Shown one piece after another: positions 44,080 to 53,531 of a stretch of 64,000 nt of DNA. A program made the translations under genes and the position numbers. Source of the stretch: Rhizobium sp. C4 (GTDB taxonomy: Bacteria > Pseudomonadota > Alphaproteobacteria > Rhizobiales > Rhizobiaceae); the NCBI RefSeq assembly GCF_021026315.1, contig NZ_JAJNCX010000005.1:186001-250000 (forward strand), in the 5' to 3' direction. Positions within the stretch are counted from its first letter, which is position 1, and every line of letters begins with the position of its first letter. The notes beneath the pieces are model-generated. The model ran no database searches, was not told where the DNA came from, and saw nothing but the letters and a program-made list of their open reading frames with translations.

Positions 44080-45873
44080 ATGAACATCCTTTCGGTCCGC
44101 AATCTGACGACGTCCTTCCGCCGCAACGGCGAGTGGCATGCGGTGGTGAACGATGTCAGCCTGGAGGTGAACACCGGCGAAACCGTCGCGATCGTCGGCG
44201 AATCCGGCTCGGGCAAGAGCGTCACCGCCATGTCGATCATGCGCCTGCTTCCTGAAAAGACATCGCGTGTCACCGGCGAGGTCAGACTGGAGGGACGGGA
44301 CCTTCTGGGCCTCACCGACCGCGAGATGGAAGATGTCCGCGGCAACCAGATCGCCATGATCTTTCAGGAGCCGATGACATCGCTCAACCCCGTCATGACG
44401 GTGGGGCGGCAGATTTCGGAAGCCATTCGCCGACATCGCAATGTCTCCGTCGATGAGGCGCGCCGGCAGTCCATCGCCCTTCTGGACTGGGTGCGCATTC
44501 CATCCGCCGCGAGCCGCTTCGAGGAATATCCGCATCAGCTGTCCGGCGGCACCTTGCAGCGCGTGATGATCGCGATGGCGCTCGCCTGCCGGCCGCGCCT
44601 GCTGATTGCCGACGAGCCCACAACCGCACTCGACGTCACCGTTCAGGCCGAAATCCTGCAGCTGATCAAGTCACTGCAGGACGAGGAGGAGATGGGGGTG
44701 CTTTTCATCACGCATGACATGGGTGTCGTCGCCGAGATCGCGGATCGCACCACCGTCATGTTCCGGAGCCGTTCGCTGGAAACGGGGGCGACGGAGGAGA
44801 TTTTCAGGGCGCCGCAGCATCCCTACACCCGCGCTCTGCTTTCAGCCGTACCCCGGCTCGGCTCCATGGAGGGGCGGACCAATCCGGCGACCTTCGCTCT
44901 GCTGGATACCGAGACGGCATCCGCCGTGCCGGAGCGCGAGATGCCTGCCGCCGGAACCCGAACCGTTCTTGAAGTCCGCAATCTCGTGACTCGCTTTGAC
45001 AACAAGAGCGGCTTGCTCGGCCGGGTGAAGAGCCGTGTCCACGCCGTCGAGGACGTTTCCTTCGACCTGCGGGAAGTGGAGACCCTGGCGCTTGTGGGGG
45101 AATCCGGCTGCGGGAAGTCCACGACAGGCCGGTCGGTGCTCCGGCTGGTCAATCCGACGAGCGGCACGATCCGCGTCAATGGCGAAGATATCCAGGCCCT
45201 GTCGAAGACGGAGCTGAAGGATCGCCGCAAGCAGATGCAGATGATCTTTCAGGATCCGTTTTCCAGCCTCAATCCCCGGATGCGTGTGGGCGAGGCCATT
45301 GCCGAGCCGATGATTGTTCACAAGTTGGCCAACAAGCGCGACGCCATGGCGAAGGCGACGGAACTCCTTGAGAAGGTGGGGCTCACGGCCGATATGGGGC
45401 GGCGCTTTCCGCACGAGTTTTCGGGAGGCCAGCGTCAGCGCATCAGCATTGCGCGCGCCCTGACGCTCAATCCCGGTCTGATCGTCGCCGACGAGGCGGT
45501 GTCGGCTCTCGATGTCTCGATCAAGGCGCAGGTCGTCAACCTGATGCTGGAGTTGCAGGAAAGCCTTCGGATCGCCTATCTCTTCATCAGCCACGATATG
45601 GCCGTGGTGGAGCGGGTCAGCCACCGGGTGGCTGTCATGTATCTCGGCGAGATCGTGGAAATCGGGGCGCGTGAACAGATCTTTGGCGACCCGCAGCATC
45701 CCTATACGCGCCGGCTTCTGGACGCGGTTCCGATTGCCGATCCGTCGCGCAGAAGCAACCGTCGGGTCCGGGCCGAATTCGAGCTGGGCAGTGCTGTGCG
45801 TCCGGCGGATTTCGTCCCGGTCAAAGCCAGCTACCGGGAGCATGCGCCCGGCCATCTGGTGAAGCAGAACTGA
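44080..45873 (+). CDS. Fused dual ABC ATPase (DppD-DppF type)
   Basis: 597 residues from ATG 44080 ([13 protein letters not shown]..); a TTG at 44041 is possible but adds non-conserved residues next to the operator. Domain 1: Walker A GESGSGKS, signature [14 protein letters not shown], Walker [13 protein letters not shown]. Domain 2: Walker A GESGCGKS, signature [14 protein letters not shown], Walker [13 protein letters not shown]. Signature 1 has TLQ where GGQRQ is usual. Supplies ATPase function to the permeases at 39386-41240. Confidence 0.9.
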   Translation: MNILSVRNLTTSFRRNGEWHAVVNDVSLEVNTGETVAIVGESGSGKSVTAMSIMRLLPEKTSRVTGEVRLEGRDLLGLTDREMEDVRGNQIAMIFQEPMTSLNPVMTVGRQISEAIRRHRNVSVDEARRQSIALLDWVRIPSAASRFEEYPHQLSGGTLQRVMIAMALACRPRLLIADEPTTALDVTVQAEILQLIKSLQDEEEMGVLFITHDMGVVAEIADRTTVMFRSRSLETGATEEIFRAPQHPYTRALLSAVPRLGSMEGRTNPATFALLDTETASAVPEREMPAAGTRTVLEVRNLVTRFDNKSGLLGRVKSRVHAVEDVSFDLREVETLALVGESGCGKSTTGRSVLRLVNPTSGTIRVNGEDIQALSKTELKDRRKQMQMIFQDPFSSLNPRMRVGEAIAEPMIVHKLANKRDAMAKATELLEKVGLTADMGRRFPHEFSGGQRQRISIARALTLNPGLIVADEAVSALDVSIKAQVVNLMLELQESLRIAYLFISHDMAVVERVSHRVAVMYLGEIVEIGAREQIFGDPQHPYTRRLLDAVPIADPSRRSNRRVRAEFELGSAVRPADFVPVKASYREHAPGHLVKQN

Positions 45874-45903
45874 ATGAAGGTGGCGCCCGCCCTTGACCTG
45901 TCT

Positions 45904-46605
45904 TCACAGGGTCAGTTCGGCGCGACCGTTGGCAATGAGCGCCGCCAACAGCCCTTTGCGGGTGTTTTCGTTATGCTCCATGATCGCCAGTCGCGCCTTT
46001 TCCGCATCGCGCGCCCGCAAATGCGCAAGGATGCGGTGATGGTCGTTGCTGGTCTCCGGATTGATGTCGCGAAGCCGCGTGCCCATGTAGAAGAGCCTGG
46101 CACATTCCTCGAGATGGCTCATCACCAGCGCGTAGAGCCGTTGATTGCGCGACCCTTGGGCGATCAGCGCGTGAAAGCCTTCGTTGCGCGACACGAAGGT
46201 GCGCGTACTGACTTCCTCGCCCATCACATAGCTGGCGTCGGCCAGTTCATCCAGCTGGTCCAGCTCTTCGACCGTCAGATTTTCGGCGGCCAGCCCCGCA
46301 GCCGTGCCCTCCAGCACGCCGCGAACCGAGAAGAGGTCGTTCATGTCCTTGATCGTCACCGGGCTGACGCGGTAGCCGCGACGCGGATAGGCTTCCATGA
46401 AGCCTTCAACGCAAAGCCGCCCCAGCGCTTCGCGCACCGGCGTCTTGCTCATCTCCAAATGTTCGGCGAGTTCCGGCTCGGAGACCTCGGTGCCGGGTGC
46501 CAGATCGCCGGTGATGATTCGCTCGCGCAAGATCGCATAGGCCTGTTCCGTCAGCGATTTGGTGCGCTTTTCAGCCCCCGCGTAAGCTTGCCCCATGCCT
46601 CTCAC
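45904..46605 (-). CDS. GntR-family (FCD) regulator of the C-S lyase/hydantoinase cluster
   Basis: 233 residues from a GTG with GGAGAC upstream (ATG 46596 is the alternative). Winged helix SLTEQAYAILRERIITGDLAPGTEVSEPELAEHLEMSKTPVREALGRLCVEGFMEAYPRRGYRVSPV, then an FCD domain (FHALIAQGSRNQRLYALV, DHHRILAHLRARDAEKARLAIMEHNENTRKG) with metal-type His/Asn. Divergent from the racemase gene with a perfect operator between them. Likely binds that 18-bp site and its copies. Confidence 0.87.
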   Translation of the reverse strand: MRGMGQAYAGAEKRTKSLTEQAYAILRERIITGDLAPGTEVSEPELAEHLEMSKTPVREALGRLCVEGFMEAYPRRGYRVSPVTIKDMNDLFSVRGVLEGTAAGLAAENLTVEELDQLDELADASYVMGEEVSTRTFVSRNEGFHALIAQGSRNQRLYALVMSHLEECARLFYMGTRLRDINPETSNDHHRILAHLRARDAEKARLAIMEHNENTRKGLLAALIANGRAELTL

Positions 46606-46735
46606 GTTCAGTCTCCTTGGGCCCGAACCGGGCGTTGTCTTCTCTTGTTACGATCAATCGGGCCGATGTCAAAAAGTTTCGTATCTTTCCGCTTGGCGCG
46701 GGCGCTTCATCCGCTTTGACACGTTGCTTCCTGTG

Positions 46736-46753
46736 ATATACTACGTAATATAT
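46736..46753. promoter_or_regulatory. 18-bp GntR-type operator in the GntR/racemase divergent promoter
   Basis: ATATACTACGTAATATAT, identical (inverted) to 44009-44026 and continuing the match for two more T residues. 43 bp before the racemase ATG. Confidence 0.75.
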
Positions 46754-46796
46754 TTAGTTCCAGAACGCTATGGCGGCCAGCCCCTTGGAGCGCAAC

Positions 46797-47450
46797 ATGT
46801 CGAAAATCCTCGTCATCAATCCCAACAGCTCCGTATCCGTCACGCGATCGATGGAGGCGTGTCTTGCGCCGGTACGCGCGGCCACCCGCCACGAAATCCT
46901 TTGCACGGAACTGGCAAAATCGCCCCCCGGGATCGAAACTGACGACCATGTCGCGCAGGTGATCCCGAATATTCTGGAAGCCGTTGCGTCGTCCGATGCT
47001 GACGCTTTTGTCCTCGGCTGCTTCTCCGATCCGGGCATTGACCGCGTCCGGGCTGCCACGGGCAAGCCGGTGACGGGTATCGCGGAATCCGCCTATCTGG
47101 CGGCGCTTTCCCTCGGCAAGCGCTTCGGCATCATCTCGCTCGGCCCATCCTCGATCGCACGGCATCTTCGCTATCTGCAAAGCCTTGAGCTTCACCACCG
47201 ACTGGCAGGCGATCGATCGATCGACATGACGGTCGTGCAGTTGATGGCAACCGATGTCGTGGAAACGGTTGCCCGCACTGCGCGCCTTCTTCGCGATGAG
47301 GACAAGGCTGATGTAATCATTCTGGGCTGCGCGGGACTGGGCTCTTATCGCGCGTCGCTGCAGGACGCCTTGGGACTGCCGATTATCGATCCCGTGCAGG
47401 CAGGCGTATCCCTCGCCGCCAATCATCTTGATATGTCCTACTGGAGGTAA
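46797..47450 (+). CDS. Asp/Glu/hydantoin racemase family protein
   Basis: 217 residues from ATG 46797 with TTGGAG upstream. Begins KILVINPNSSVSVTRSMEACL as in hydantoin racemases, and both catalytic cysteines are present (FVLGCFSDPG and IILGCAGLGSY). Such enzymes racemise 5-substituted hydantoins by a two-base cysteine mechanism. It lies 5 bp before a hydantoinase-like gene, a pairing typical of hydantoin degradation. Actual substrate not determinable. Confidence 0.85.
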   Translation: MSKILVINPNSSVSVTRSMEACLAPVRAATRHEILCTELAKSPPGIETDDHVAQVIPNILEAVASSDADAFVLGCFSDPGIDRVRAATGKPVTGIAESAYLAALSLGKRFGIISLGPSSIARHLRYLQSLELHHRLAGDRSIDMTVVQLMATDVVETVARTARLLRDEDKADVIILGCAGLGSYRASLQDALGLPIIDPVQAGVSLAANHLDMSYWR

Positions 47451-47455
47451 CACCC

Positions 47456-48820
47456 ATGTCCTTCGACCTCGTCATCCGCGGCACCGCGGTCCTGCCAGAT
47501 GGACCGCTGGAGGATGCCTGGATCGGCATCACGGCCGGCAAGATCAGTGCCATTGGCACAGGCGATGCTCCGCAAGCGGCGGCTGTGCATGACTGCGGCG
47601 AGGATCTGATCCTGCCGGGTGTGATCGACGGACAAACACATGCCTGCAGCTATGGCGGGCTTCCGGGAATTCGTTCAACGACCCGCTCGGCCATTGCCGG
47701 CGGCGTGACCACGATCGTGGACATGCCCTATGACAATCCGGCCCCGCTCAACGATACTGCGCGGCTGGCGGACAAGGTTTCGGCGATTGAAGAGCATGCG
47801 CATTCGCATGTCGCGCTCTACGGCACGATCATGCCGGGCCAATCGACGGATGCGATCGCAAGTTTGATCGACGGCGGCGTGGTTGCCTTCAAGATCTCGA
47901 CCTTCGAGAGCAGCCCGACGCGCTTTCCCCGCATTGGATCGGATCAGATCTTCGATATTTTCCACGCGCTCGCCGATACGCCCGTTCCGCTGGGCGTCCA
48001 TAATGAAGACCAGGAAATCGTCCGTGCCTATATCGCAGCGGCAAGAGCTTCCGGTCAGAACGGGATAGAAGCCCATTCGGCGAGCCGCCCGCCCGCCGCC
48101 GAACTCGCGGCCACGGCACTCTTCCTTGAACTTGGTGCCGCTGCCGGTGCCCATGCTCATATCGTGCATCTGACGACCGCGCGCGGCTTCCAGCTCGTCG
48201 ACAATTACCTGACGGACGGGTTTCGGGCGACGGGCGAGCTTTGCGTCCACTATCTCTGGTTCGATCCTGATCGGGACGGCGCGGCACTGGGTGCCCGCAT
48301 GAAGGTCAATCCGCCCATCCGTCCGGGCCAGATCGATGCACTGTGGGATGAGATACTCTCGGGCCGTGTCGCCTTCGTCAGTTCGGACCATTCAAGCTGG
48401 CCAATCGACAACAAGCTGACTGATTCCATTTTCGATGCCGGCGCCGGCGTGCCGGGACTGGAAACCCTTCTCCCGGCCTTCTGGACCGCAGCAGAGGAAC
48501 GCGGACTGGACGCCGCGAGCCTGACGGTCGACATGTTGTGCGAGCGTCCCGCCAAGTTCTTCGGTCTCTGGCCCCATAAGGGCGCGATCCGGGTCGGCGC
48601 GGATGCGGATCTTGCGATTGTGAGCCGGACGGCCCAGACCTGGGATGCGCAAAATGCCCATGACGCGTTGCAATGGAGCCCGTTCGACGGACGCCGTTTC
48701 ACCATCACGGTCGAGCGCACCTATCTCTCAGGCCACCTCGCATTCGACGGTCGGACCGTTCTCAACAAGCCGGGCGACGGGCGCTATGTCCGCCGCGACC
48801 AATCCCACTGGTTCGAATAG
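47456..48820 (+). CDS. Hydantoinase/allantoinase-like cyclic amidohydrolase with altered metal motif
   Basis: 454 residues. Amidohydrolase barrel: LILPGVIDGQTHACSYGG near residue 52, GGVTTIVDMPYDNP, the carbamylated-Lys position in VVAFKISTFESS, HNEDQE, HIVHLTTARG and SSDHSSW. The usual D-x-H-x-H metal motif reads D-G-Q-T-H, so the first metal-binding His is Gln. The remaining ligands are intact. It probably opens a cyclic amide, perhaps with one metal. Cotranscribed with the racemase and the aldolase. Confidence 0.83.
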   Translation: MSFDLVIRGTAVLPDGPLEDAWIGITAGKISAIGTGDAPQAAAVHDCGEDLILPGVIDGQTHACSYGGLPGIRSTTRSAIAGGVTTIVDMPYDNPAPLNDTARLADKVSAIEEHAHSHVALYGTIMPGQSTDAIASLIDGGVVAFKISTFESSPTRFPRIGSDQIFDIFHALADTPVPLGVHNEDQEIVRAYIAAARASGQNGIEAHSASRPPAAELAATALFLELGAAAGAHAHIVHLTTARGFQLVDNYLTDGFRATGELCVHYLWFDPDRDGAALGARMKVNPPIRPGQIDALWDEILSGRVAFVSSDHSSWPIDNKLTDSIFDAGAGVPGLETLLPAFWTAAEERGLDAASLTVDMLCERPAKFFGLWPHKGAIRVGADADLAIVSRTAQTWDAQNAHDALQWSPFDGRRFTITVERTYLSGHLAFDGRTVLNKPGDGRYVRRDQSHWFE

Positions 48821-48831
48821 GAAGATTTGCA

Positions 48832-49758
48832 ATGACACTCATCACAGCAGATTCCAAAGGCGTCTTCGTGATTGCCGTAACGCCGTTTACGGAGACCGGT
48901 GCGCTCGATCACGCCAGCATCGACCGGATGGTCGATTTTTACGAGGACAAGGGCGCTGATGGCCTGACAATCCTTGGCATGATGGGCGAGGCGCCGAAGC
49001 TGACGCAGGCGGAATCGATCGAGGTGACACGGCGAACCATGGCGCGTGCCGGTGGCAAGCCGGTCGTGGTCGGCGTGTCCGCTCCCGGTCTTGCCGCCAT
49101 CGGCGAACTCACCAAGGCCGTCATGGATCTCGGCGCTGCCGGGGTCATGGTTGCGCCGCCCTCGACGTTGCGGACGGATGAGCAGATCATCGCCTATTAC
49201 CGCAACGTCGTGGAAACGGTTGGCGAAGCCGTGCCGGTTGTGCTGCAGGATTTTCCGCTGTCGACCGGCGTACAGATTTCCACCAAGACGCTCGGCGTGA
49301 TCTTCGAGGCGCAGCCGAGCATCGTCATGCTGAAGCATGAGGATTGGCCGGGCCTGCAAAAGATTTCCGATCTTCGTAAGGCCGAAGCAAACGGAAGGCG
49401 CCGCATTTCCATCCTGTGCGGCAATGCCGGCGTGTTCCTGCCTGAGGAAATGCAGCGCGGGGCCGACGGCGCGATGACGGGTTTCGCTTACCCCGAAATG
49501 ATGGCGGATGTCGTGCGTCTGAGCAATGATGGCAAGCTGGATGCCGCCCAGGACCTGTTCGACGCCTATCTGCCGCTCGTGCGCTATGAGCAGCAGCCGG
49601 GCGTAGGCTTGGCCGTGCGCAAGTACATTCTCGCCAAGCGCGGCGCCATCGCCAGTGCCGCGCAGCGCCGTCCCGGCGCGTCTTTGAACGCCGCCGCCAT
49701 GGCGGAAATCGACAGATTGATCGCGCGTCAGACGCGCAAGCTGGAGGCACTGGCCTGA
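48832..49758 (+). CDS. Dihydrodipicolinate synthase (DapA)-family aldolase/lyase
   Basis: 308 residues from ATG 48832 (AGGAAGATTTGCA upstream). TIM-barrel features: IAVTPFTETGALDHASIDRMVDFYEDKGADGLTILGMMGEAPKLT, and the Schiff-base Lys in IVMLKHEDWPG. The DapA-type Tyr (L-Y-N-V-P) is replaced (VVLQDFPLSTG), so it is not a DapA. Family members are pyruvate-dependent aldolases, dehydratases or decarboxylases. Ends at the TGATGG junction with the SDR gene, so the two are coupled. Confidence 0.82.
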   Translation: MTLITADSKGVFVIAVTPFTETGALDHASIDRMVDFYEDKGADGLTILGMMGEAPKLTQAESIEVTRRTMARAGGKPVVVGVSAPGLAAIGELTKAVMDLGAAGVMVAPPSTLRTDEQIIAYYRNVVETVGEAVPVVLQDFPLSTGVQISTKTLGVIFEAQPSIVMLKHEDWPGLQKISDLRKAEANGRRRISILCGNAGVFLPEEMQRGADGAMTGFAYPEMMADVVRLSNDGKLDAAQDLFDAYLPLVRYEQQPGVGLAVRKYILAKRGAIASAAQRRPGASLNAAAMAEIDRLIARQTRKLEALA

Positions 49759-50516
49759 TGGATCTCAATATTTCCGGAAAGAAGGCGCTCGTTCTGGGGG
49801 CCAGCCGTGGCCTTGGCGCCGCGATTGCGCAAGCGCTTGCCGCAGAGGGCGTGACCGTTTTCGCCGCCGCCCGCAACGTGGATGCGATCCCCGCACAGTG
49901 CAACATCAAGCCGATGCGTGTCGATCTGGCGGACGAGACATCCGTGAACGACCTCATTGCATCTGTTCGAGAGCAGGGTGGGGTGGACATTCTTGTCAAC
50001 AACACGGGCGGCCCGAAGGCCGGTCCGGCGATGGGGCAGACGCGCGAGGCCTGGCAGTCGGCCTTCCAGATGATGGCCACCTCGATTTTCGCGATCACCG
50101 ACGCGCTTCTGCCGGTCATGATCGAGAAGAAATGGGGCCGCATCATCACGATCGGCTCCTCCGGTGTCGTTCAGCCGATCGTCAATCTCGCGCTCTCCAA
50201 CGGCGTGCGCGCCGCCATTGCGGGCTGGTCGAAGACGCTGGCCGGCGAAGTCGGTCGGCATGGGATCACGGTCAACATGATCCTCCCGGGGCGCATCGAT
50301 ACCGATCGCGTCCGCGAACTCGATACGATCAAGGCGGAAAAGACCGGCGCCAGCCTCTCGGCCGTCCAGGAAGCGTCCAGAAACGATATCCCGGTCGGCC
50401 GTTATGGGCGGCCAGAGGAATTTGCCGCCGTTGCGGCCTTTCTTGCCAGCGCACAGGCAAGCTATATCAACGGCTCCACCATCCGCGTCGATGGCGGCAT
50501 GATCCGGGGATTGTAA
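49758..50516 (+). CDS. SDR-family protein lacking the canonical Tyr-x3-Lys
   Basis: 252 residues. Rossmann motif LGASRGLGAAIAQALAAEG, NNTGGPKAGP and C-terminal YINGSTIRVDGGMIRGL are normal. Where classical SDRs have YxxxK, this protein reads SNGVR (NLALSNGVRAAIAGWSKTLA); SS-G in IGSSGVV keeps the Ser. This SNxxR pattern occurs in a divergent SDR subgroup of uncertain chemistry. Its place in the operon suggests oxidation or reduction of the pathway intermediate. Confidence 0.82.
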   Translation: MDLNISGKKALVLGASRGLGAAIAQALAAEGVTVFAAARNVDAIPAQCNIKPMRVDLADETSVNDLIASVREQGGVDILVNNTGGPKAGPAMGQTREAWQSAFQMMATSIFAITDALLPVMIEKKWGRIITIGSSGVVQPIVNLALSNGVRAAIAGWSKTLAGEVGRHGITVNMILPGRIDTDRVRELDTIKAEKTGASLSAVQEASRNDIPVGRYGRPEEFAAVAAFLASAQASYINGSTIRVDGGMIRGL

Positions 50517-50518
50517 AC

Positions 50519-51679
50519 ATGACGAGCTTCGACACCGTACCGAACCGTCTGGGCACTGGAAGCTCCAAATGGAGCCGCTATGCCGAGGACGTTCTGCCCA
50601 TGTGGGTTGCGGATATGGATTTTCCCGCCGCGCCGGCGATCATCGAGGCTCTTCAAAAACGTCTCGAGCATCCCGTCCTTGGTTACGGCGTGGCCCGCGA
50701 TGAATTGCGCGACCAGATCGTCGCGGACATGGCGATGCTCTATGGCTGGGCGATTACGCGGGACGACATTGTTTTCCTGCCGGGCGTGGAGCCGGGTTTC
50801 AACATGGCGCTCAAGGCCATGCTGTCGCCGGGTGATTCCGTCGTCGTCCAGACGCCGATCTATCGTCCCATCCTGAATGCCCCTGGCCACTGGGGGCTTG
50901 TTCGTGAAGACGCTGCGCTCGCGCCATCCCCTTCGGGATGGATGATCGATAAGGACGCCTTTTCTTCCAAACTTGCCTCGTCGAAGGCGCTCCTGTTCTG
51001 CAATCCGCACAATCCGACTGGAAAGGTCTTCACACGCGACGAGCTGACCTGGATTGCGGGCGAGTGCCAAACGCACGACACTCTCATCATTTCCGATGAA
51101 ATCCATTGCGACCTGCTTCTGGATGGCCGCCGGCACATTCCGATCGCAACCCTTTCGCCTGACGCCGCGCAGCGGACGATCACGCTGATGGCTGCCAGCA
51201 AGACCTATAATATTGCCGGCATGAAGACCGCTTTCGCCATCATTCAAAACCCGCAAACCAGAGAAAAATTCGCGTCTTCCAGACTGGGCATGGTCGACAG
51301 TGTCAACATTCTCGGGCTGGAGGCGACACTTGCGGCCTTTCGTGGTGCGACGGTCTGGAAAGCTGAGCTTCTGGCCTATCTTCAGTCAAACCGTGATTTC
51401 CTGATGGGCGAGATTGCAAGACGCTTTCCGGCCATCCGCTGTGTTGCGCCAGAGGGAACGTTCCTCGCCTGGCTCGACTGTAGCGCGCTTCAGCTGACAC
51501 CCGATCCCCAATCCTTCTTCCTCGAAAAGGGGAAGGTCGCATTCAGCGCGGGGTCCGAGTTTGGCTCTGCCTACCGGGACTATGTTCGCCTGAATTTCGG
51601 ATGTTCCAGAGCGTCGCTGGAAGAAGGCCTTCGTCGGATGGAGACCGCGCTTCTCGCCCGGACGGCAGGGGAGCAGTGA
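50519..51679 (+). CDS. PLP-dependent C-S lyase, PatB/MalY type (cystathionine beta-lyase-like)
   Basis: 386 residues from ATG 50519, two bases after the SDR stop. MalY/PatB signature at the start (RLGTGSSKWSRYAEDVLPMWVADMDFPAAPAI), then LFCNPHNPTGKVF, IISDEIHCDLLLDG, PLP lysine in ASKTYNIAGMK and the C-terminal YRDYVRLNFGCSRASLEEGL. These enzymes cleave C-beta-S bonds of cysteine derivatives, giving pyruvate, ammonia and a thiol. Together with the rhodanese this points to a sulfur-containing substrate. Last gene of the plus-strand operon. Confidence 0.88.
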   Translation: MTSFDTVPNRLGTGSSKWSRYAEDVLPMWVADMDFPAAPAIIEALQKRLEHPVLGYGVARDELRDQIVADMAMLYGWAITRDDIVFLPGVEPGFNMALKAMLSPGDSVVVQTPIYRPILNAPGHWGLVREDAALAPSPSGWMIDKDAFSSKLASSKALLFCNPHNPTGKVFTRDELTWIAGECQTHDTLIISDEIHCDLLLDGRRHIPIATLSPDAAQRTITLMAASKTYNIAGMKTAFAIIQNPQTREKFASSRLGMVDSVNILGLEATLAAFRGATVWKAELLAYLQSNRDFLMGEIARRFPAIRCVAPEGTFLAWLDCSALQLTPDPQSFFLEKGKVAFSAGSEFGSAYRDYVRLNFGCSRASLEEGLRRMETALLARTAGEQ

Positions 51680-52076
51680 AGTGGGATTACCCCAGTTATG
51701 CACGGTCCCTTTTCTGGGGATCTGAACAATCGGTGTGATCAAGCACGAGTGCGATGATCCGCTCCCCTATATCGTCGGGTCGGGCAGTCTTTCTGGATAC
51801 GCTAATGGACGGCGTGGGAGGCTTAATCGATCTTTCCCTCGTCGCTTCAGAGCATCCGCGTCGACGTTGCCGAATTCGGATGAGGGTTGCCGATCGGCTG
51901 ATCGCTGCCTCGCAGGGCTGTTTGGTTCTCAAGTCTGCAATCAGCGGGTAGGAATTTCCAGCCAGGTCGGCAATGTTGAAAGCATGTACCTTTTGTACAT
52001 AAAATCTATAAATATTATATATTATTAAAGAAGAGGCCTCTTCTTCATCCGATTTATATTTTTAGGAGATGAGAAG
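51680..52076. other. 397-bp spacer with an 18-bp palindrome before the APC permease
   Basis: No gene recognised. The right end is AT-rich (TAAATATTATATATTATTAAAG) and contains the perfect palindrome AAGAAGAGGCCTCTTCTT (52028-52045), 31 bp before the permease start, a likely regulator site. CCCCAG..CTGGGG near 51694-51722 could form a weak hairpin after the lyase gene. Confidence 0.5.
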
Positions 52077-53531
52077 ATGACGACGCCTGTTACAGAAACG
52101 ACAAGAATCCGGGAGGGTGCGCAAGCGCGAGGTCATCTCGCCCGCGGACGTCTTTCCCTGCCGGAGGTGATCGCCCAGTCGATTGGCACGGTCGCGCCAT
52201 CCGGAACGCCTGCATTGGTCATTCCGGTGGTTTTCGCGGTGGCCGGCAATGCGACCTGGGTCGCCTACCTGTTTGCCACGATTGCCTTGCTGTTCGTCTC
52301 CTGGAACATCAACCAGTTCGCCCGCCGCACCGCCAATCCCGGTGCTCTCTATGTGTTCGCAGGGCAGGGGCTCGGTGGGTTCTGGGGTGTGATTGCCGGC
52401 TGGTCTCTGCTGATCGCCTATCTGTTCACCGCCGGGGCGGTGATCGGCGGTTCGGTCAATTCGCTGCTCGTTCTGGTCCACACATTCGGTATAGCCGGGG
52501 CCGACAGACTTCTCACGATCGTTATCAGCCTCGCCGTGATCCTCGGCGCCTGGTGGATTGCCTATCGCGATATCGTCCTTTCAACGCGGGCCATATTGGC
52601 CATTGAACTGGCGACGGTTGTGCTGATCCTCATCGTCGTGATCGGCTCGATCCTGACCGTCGGACCTGTCGTCGATCCCGCGCAGACGCATTTCGATGGT
52701 GTCAGCGCCGATACATTGCGCCTGGGTCTGGTCCTCGCCTTTTTCAGCTTCGTCGGTTTTGAAAGCGCCACGACACTGGGTTCGGAGGCCAAGTCGCCGT
52801 ATCAGTCCATCCCGCGCGCTGTGATCATCAGCGTCGTCTCGATCGGCCTGCTCTTCGTGATCAGCTCCTATGGATTGACGAAAGCGTTTCACGGTCTGCC
52901 GGTCTCGCTCGACAAGGCCGAGGCGCCGTTGACCACCGCTGCGGGCCAGCTCGGGATCAGCTTTGTTGGCAGCCTGATCGATCTGGGCGTTGCGCTCAGC
53001 TTCTTTGCCTGCACGTTGGGCAGCCTCAATGCGGGTGGACGCGTGCTCTTCGCCTTGTCGCGCCATGGTCTCTTCCACAAATCGGCCAGCAGCGCGCATG
53101 CGGTCAATGCGACACCTCATGTCGCCGTGACCATTCTCGCCATCATCGCGGCCTTCTTGTCGCTTGCGCTGACGCAATCCGGTTATGGTCTGCTTGATAC
53201 ATTCGGTCTGCTCGGCACCATCGCCACCTATGGCTTCCTGTTTGCCTATATCCTTGTAGCGGCCGGAACCATGTTCTTTCTCAAGCGCATTGGCGTGCTG
53301 AAGCCATGGCATGTGCTTGTCAGCGTCATCACGGTCCTGCTTCTGCTGATCCCGCTGATCGGCAGCATCTATCCCGTGCCGGCATGGCCGTTCTCGATCC
53401 TGCCTTATATTTTCCTGGCGCTGCTGGCTCTGGGCGTGGCATGGTTTGTCTTCATCAAGACCACGGCGCCACAGGAACTCGCGGCCCTTGAGGCCGATCT
53501 GCTGGCCACAGACGGTGAGGTACAGAAATGA
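52077..53531 (+). CDS. APC-superfamily amino acid permease
   Basis: 484 residues with about twelve hydrophobic segments. N-terminal consensus LSLPEVIAQSIGTVAPSGTPALVIPVVFAVAGNATWVAYLFATIALLFVSW, then ANPGALYVFAGQGLGGFWGVIAGWSLLIAYLF, FVGFESATTLGSEAKSPYQSIPRAV and RVLFALSRHGLFHK. APC proteins are proton-coupled amino acid or amine carriers. Overlaps the hydrolase start by 4 bp, so the carrier probably imports the hydrolase's substrate or exports a product. Confidence 0.88.
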   Translation: MTTPVTETTRIREGAQARGHLARGRLSLPEVIAQSIGTVAPSGTPALVIPVVFAVAGNATWVAYLFATIALLFVSWNINQFARRTANPGALYVFAGQGLGGFWGVIAGWSLLIAYLFTAGAVIGGSVNSLLVLVHTFGIAGADRLLTIVISLAVILGAWWIAYRDIVLSTRAILAIELATVVLILIVVIGSILTVGPVVDPAQTHFDGVSADTLRLGLVLAFFSFVGFESATTLGSEAKSPYQSIPRAVIISVVSIGLLFVISSYGLTKAFHGLPVSLDKAEAPLTTAAGQLGISFVGSLIDLGVALSFFACTLGSLNAGGRVLFALSRHGLFHKSASSAHAVNATPHVAVTILAIIAAFLSLALTQSGYGLLDTFGLLGTIATYGFLFAYILVAAGTMFFLKRIGVLKPWHVLVSVITVLLLLIPLIGSIYPVPAWPFSILPYIFLALLALGVAWFVFIKTTAPQELAALEADLLATDGEVQK

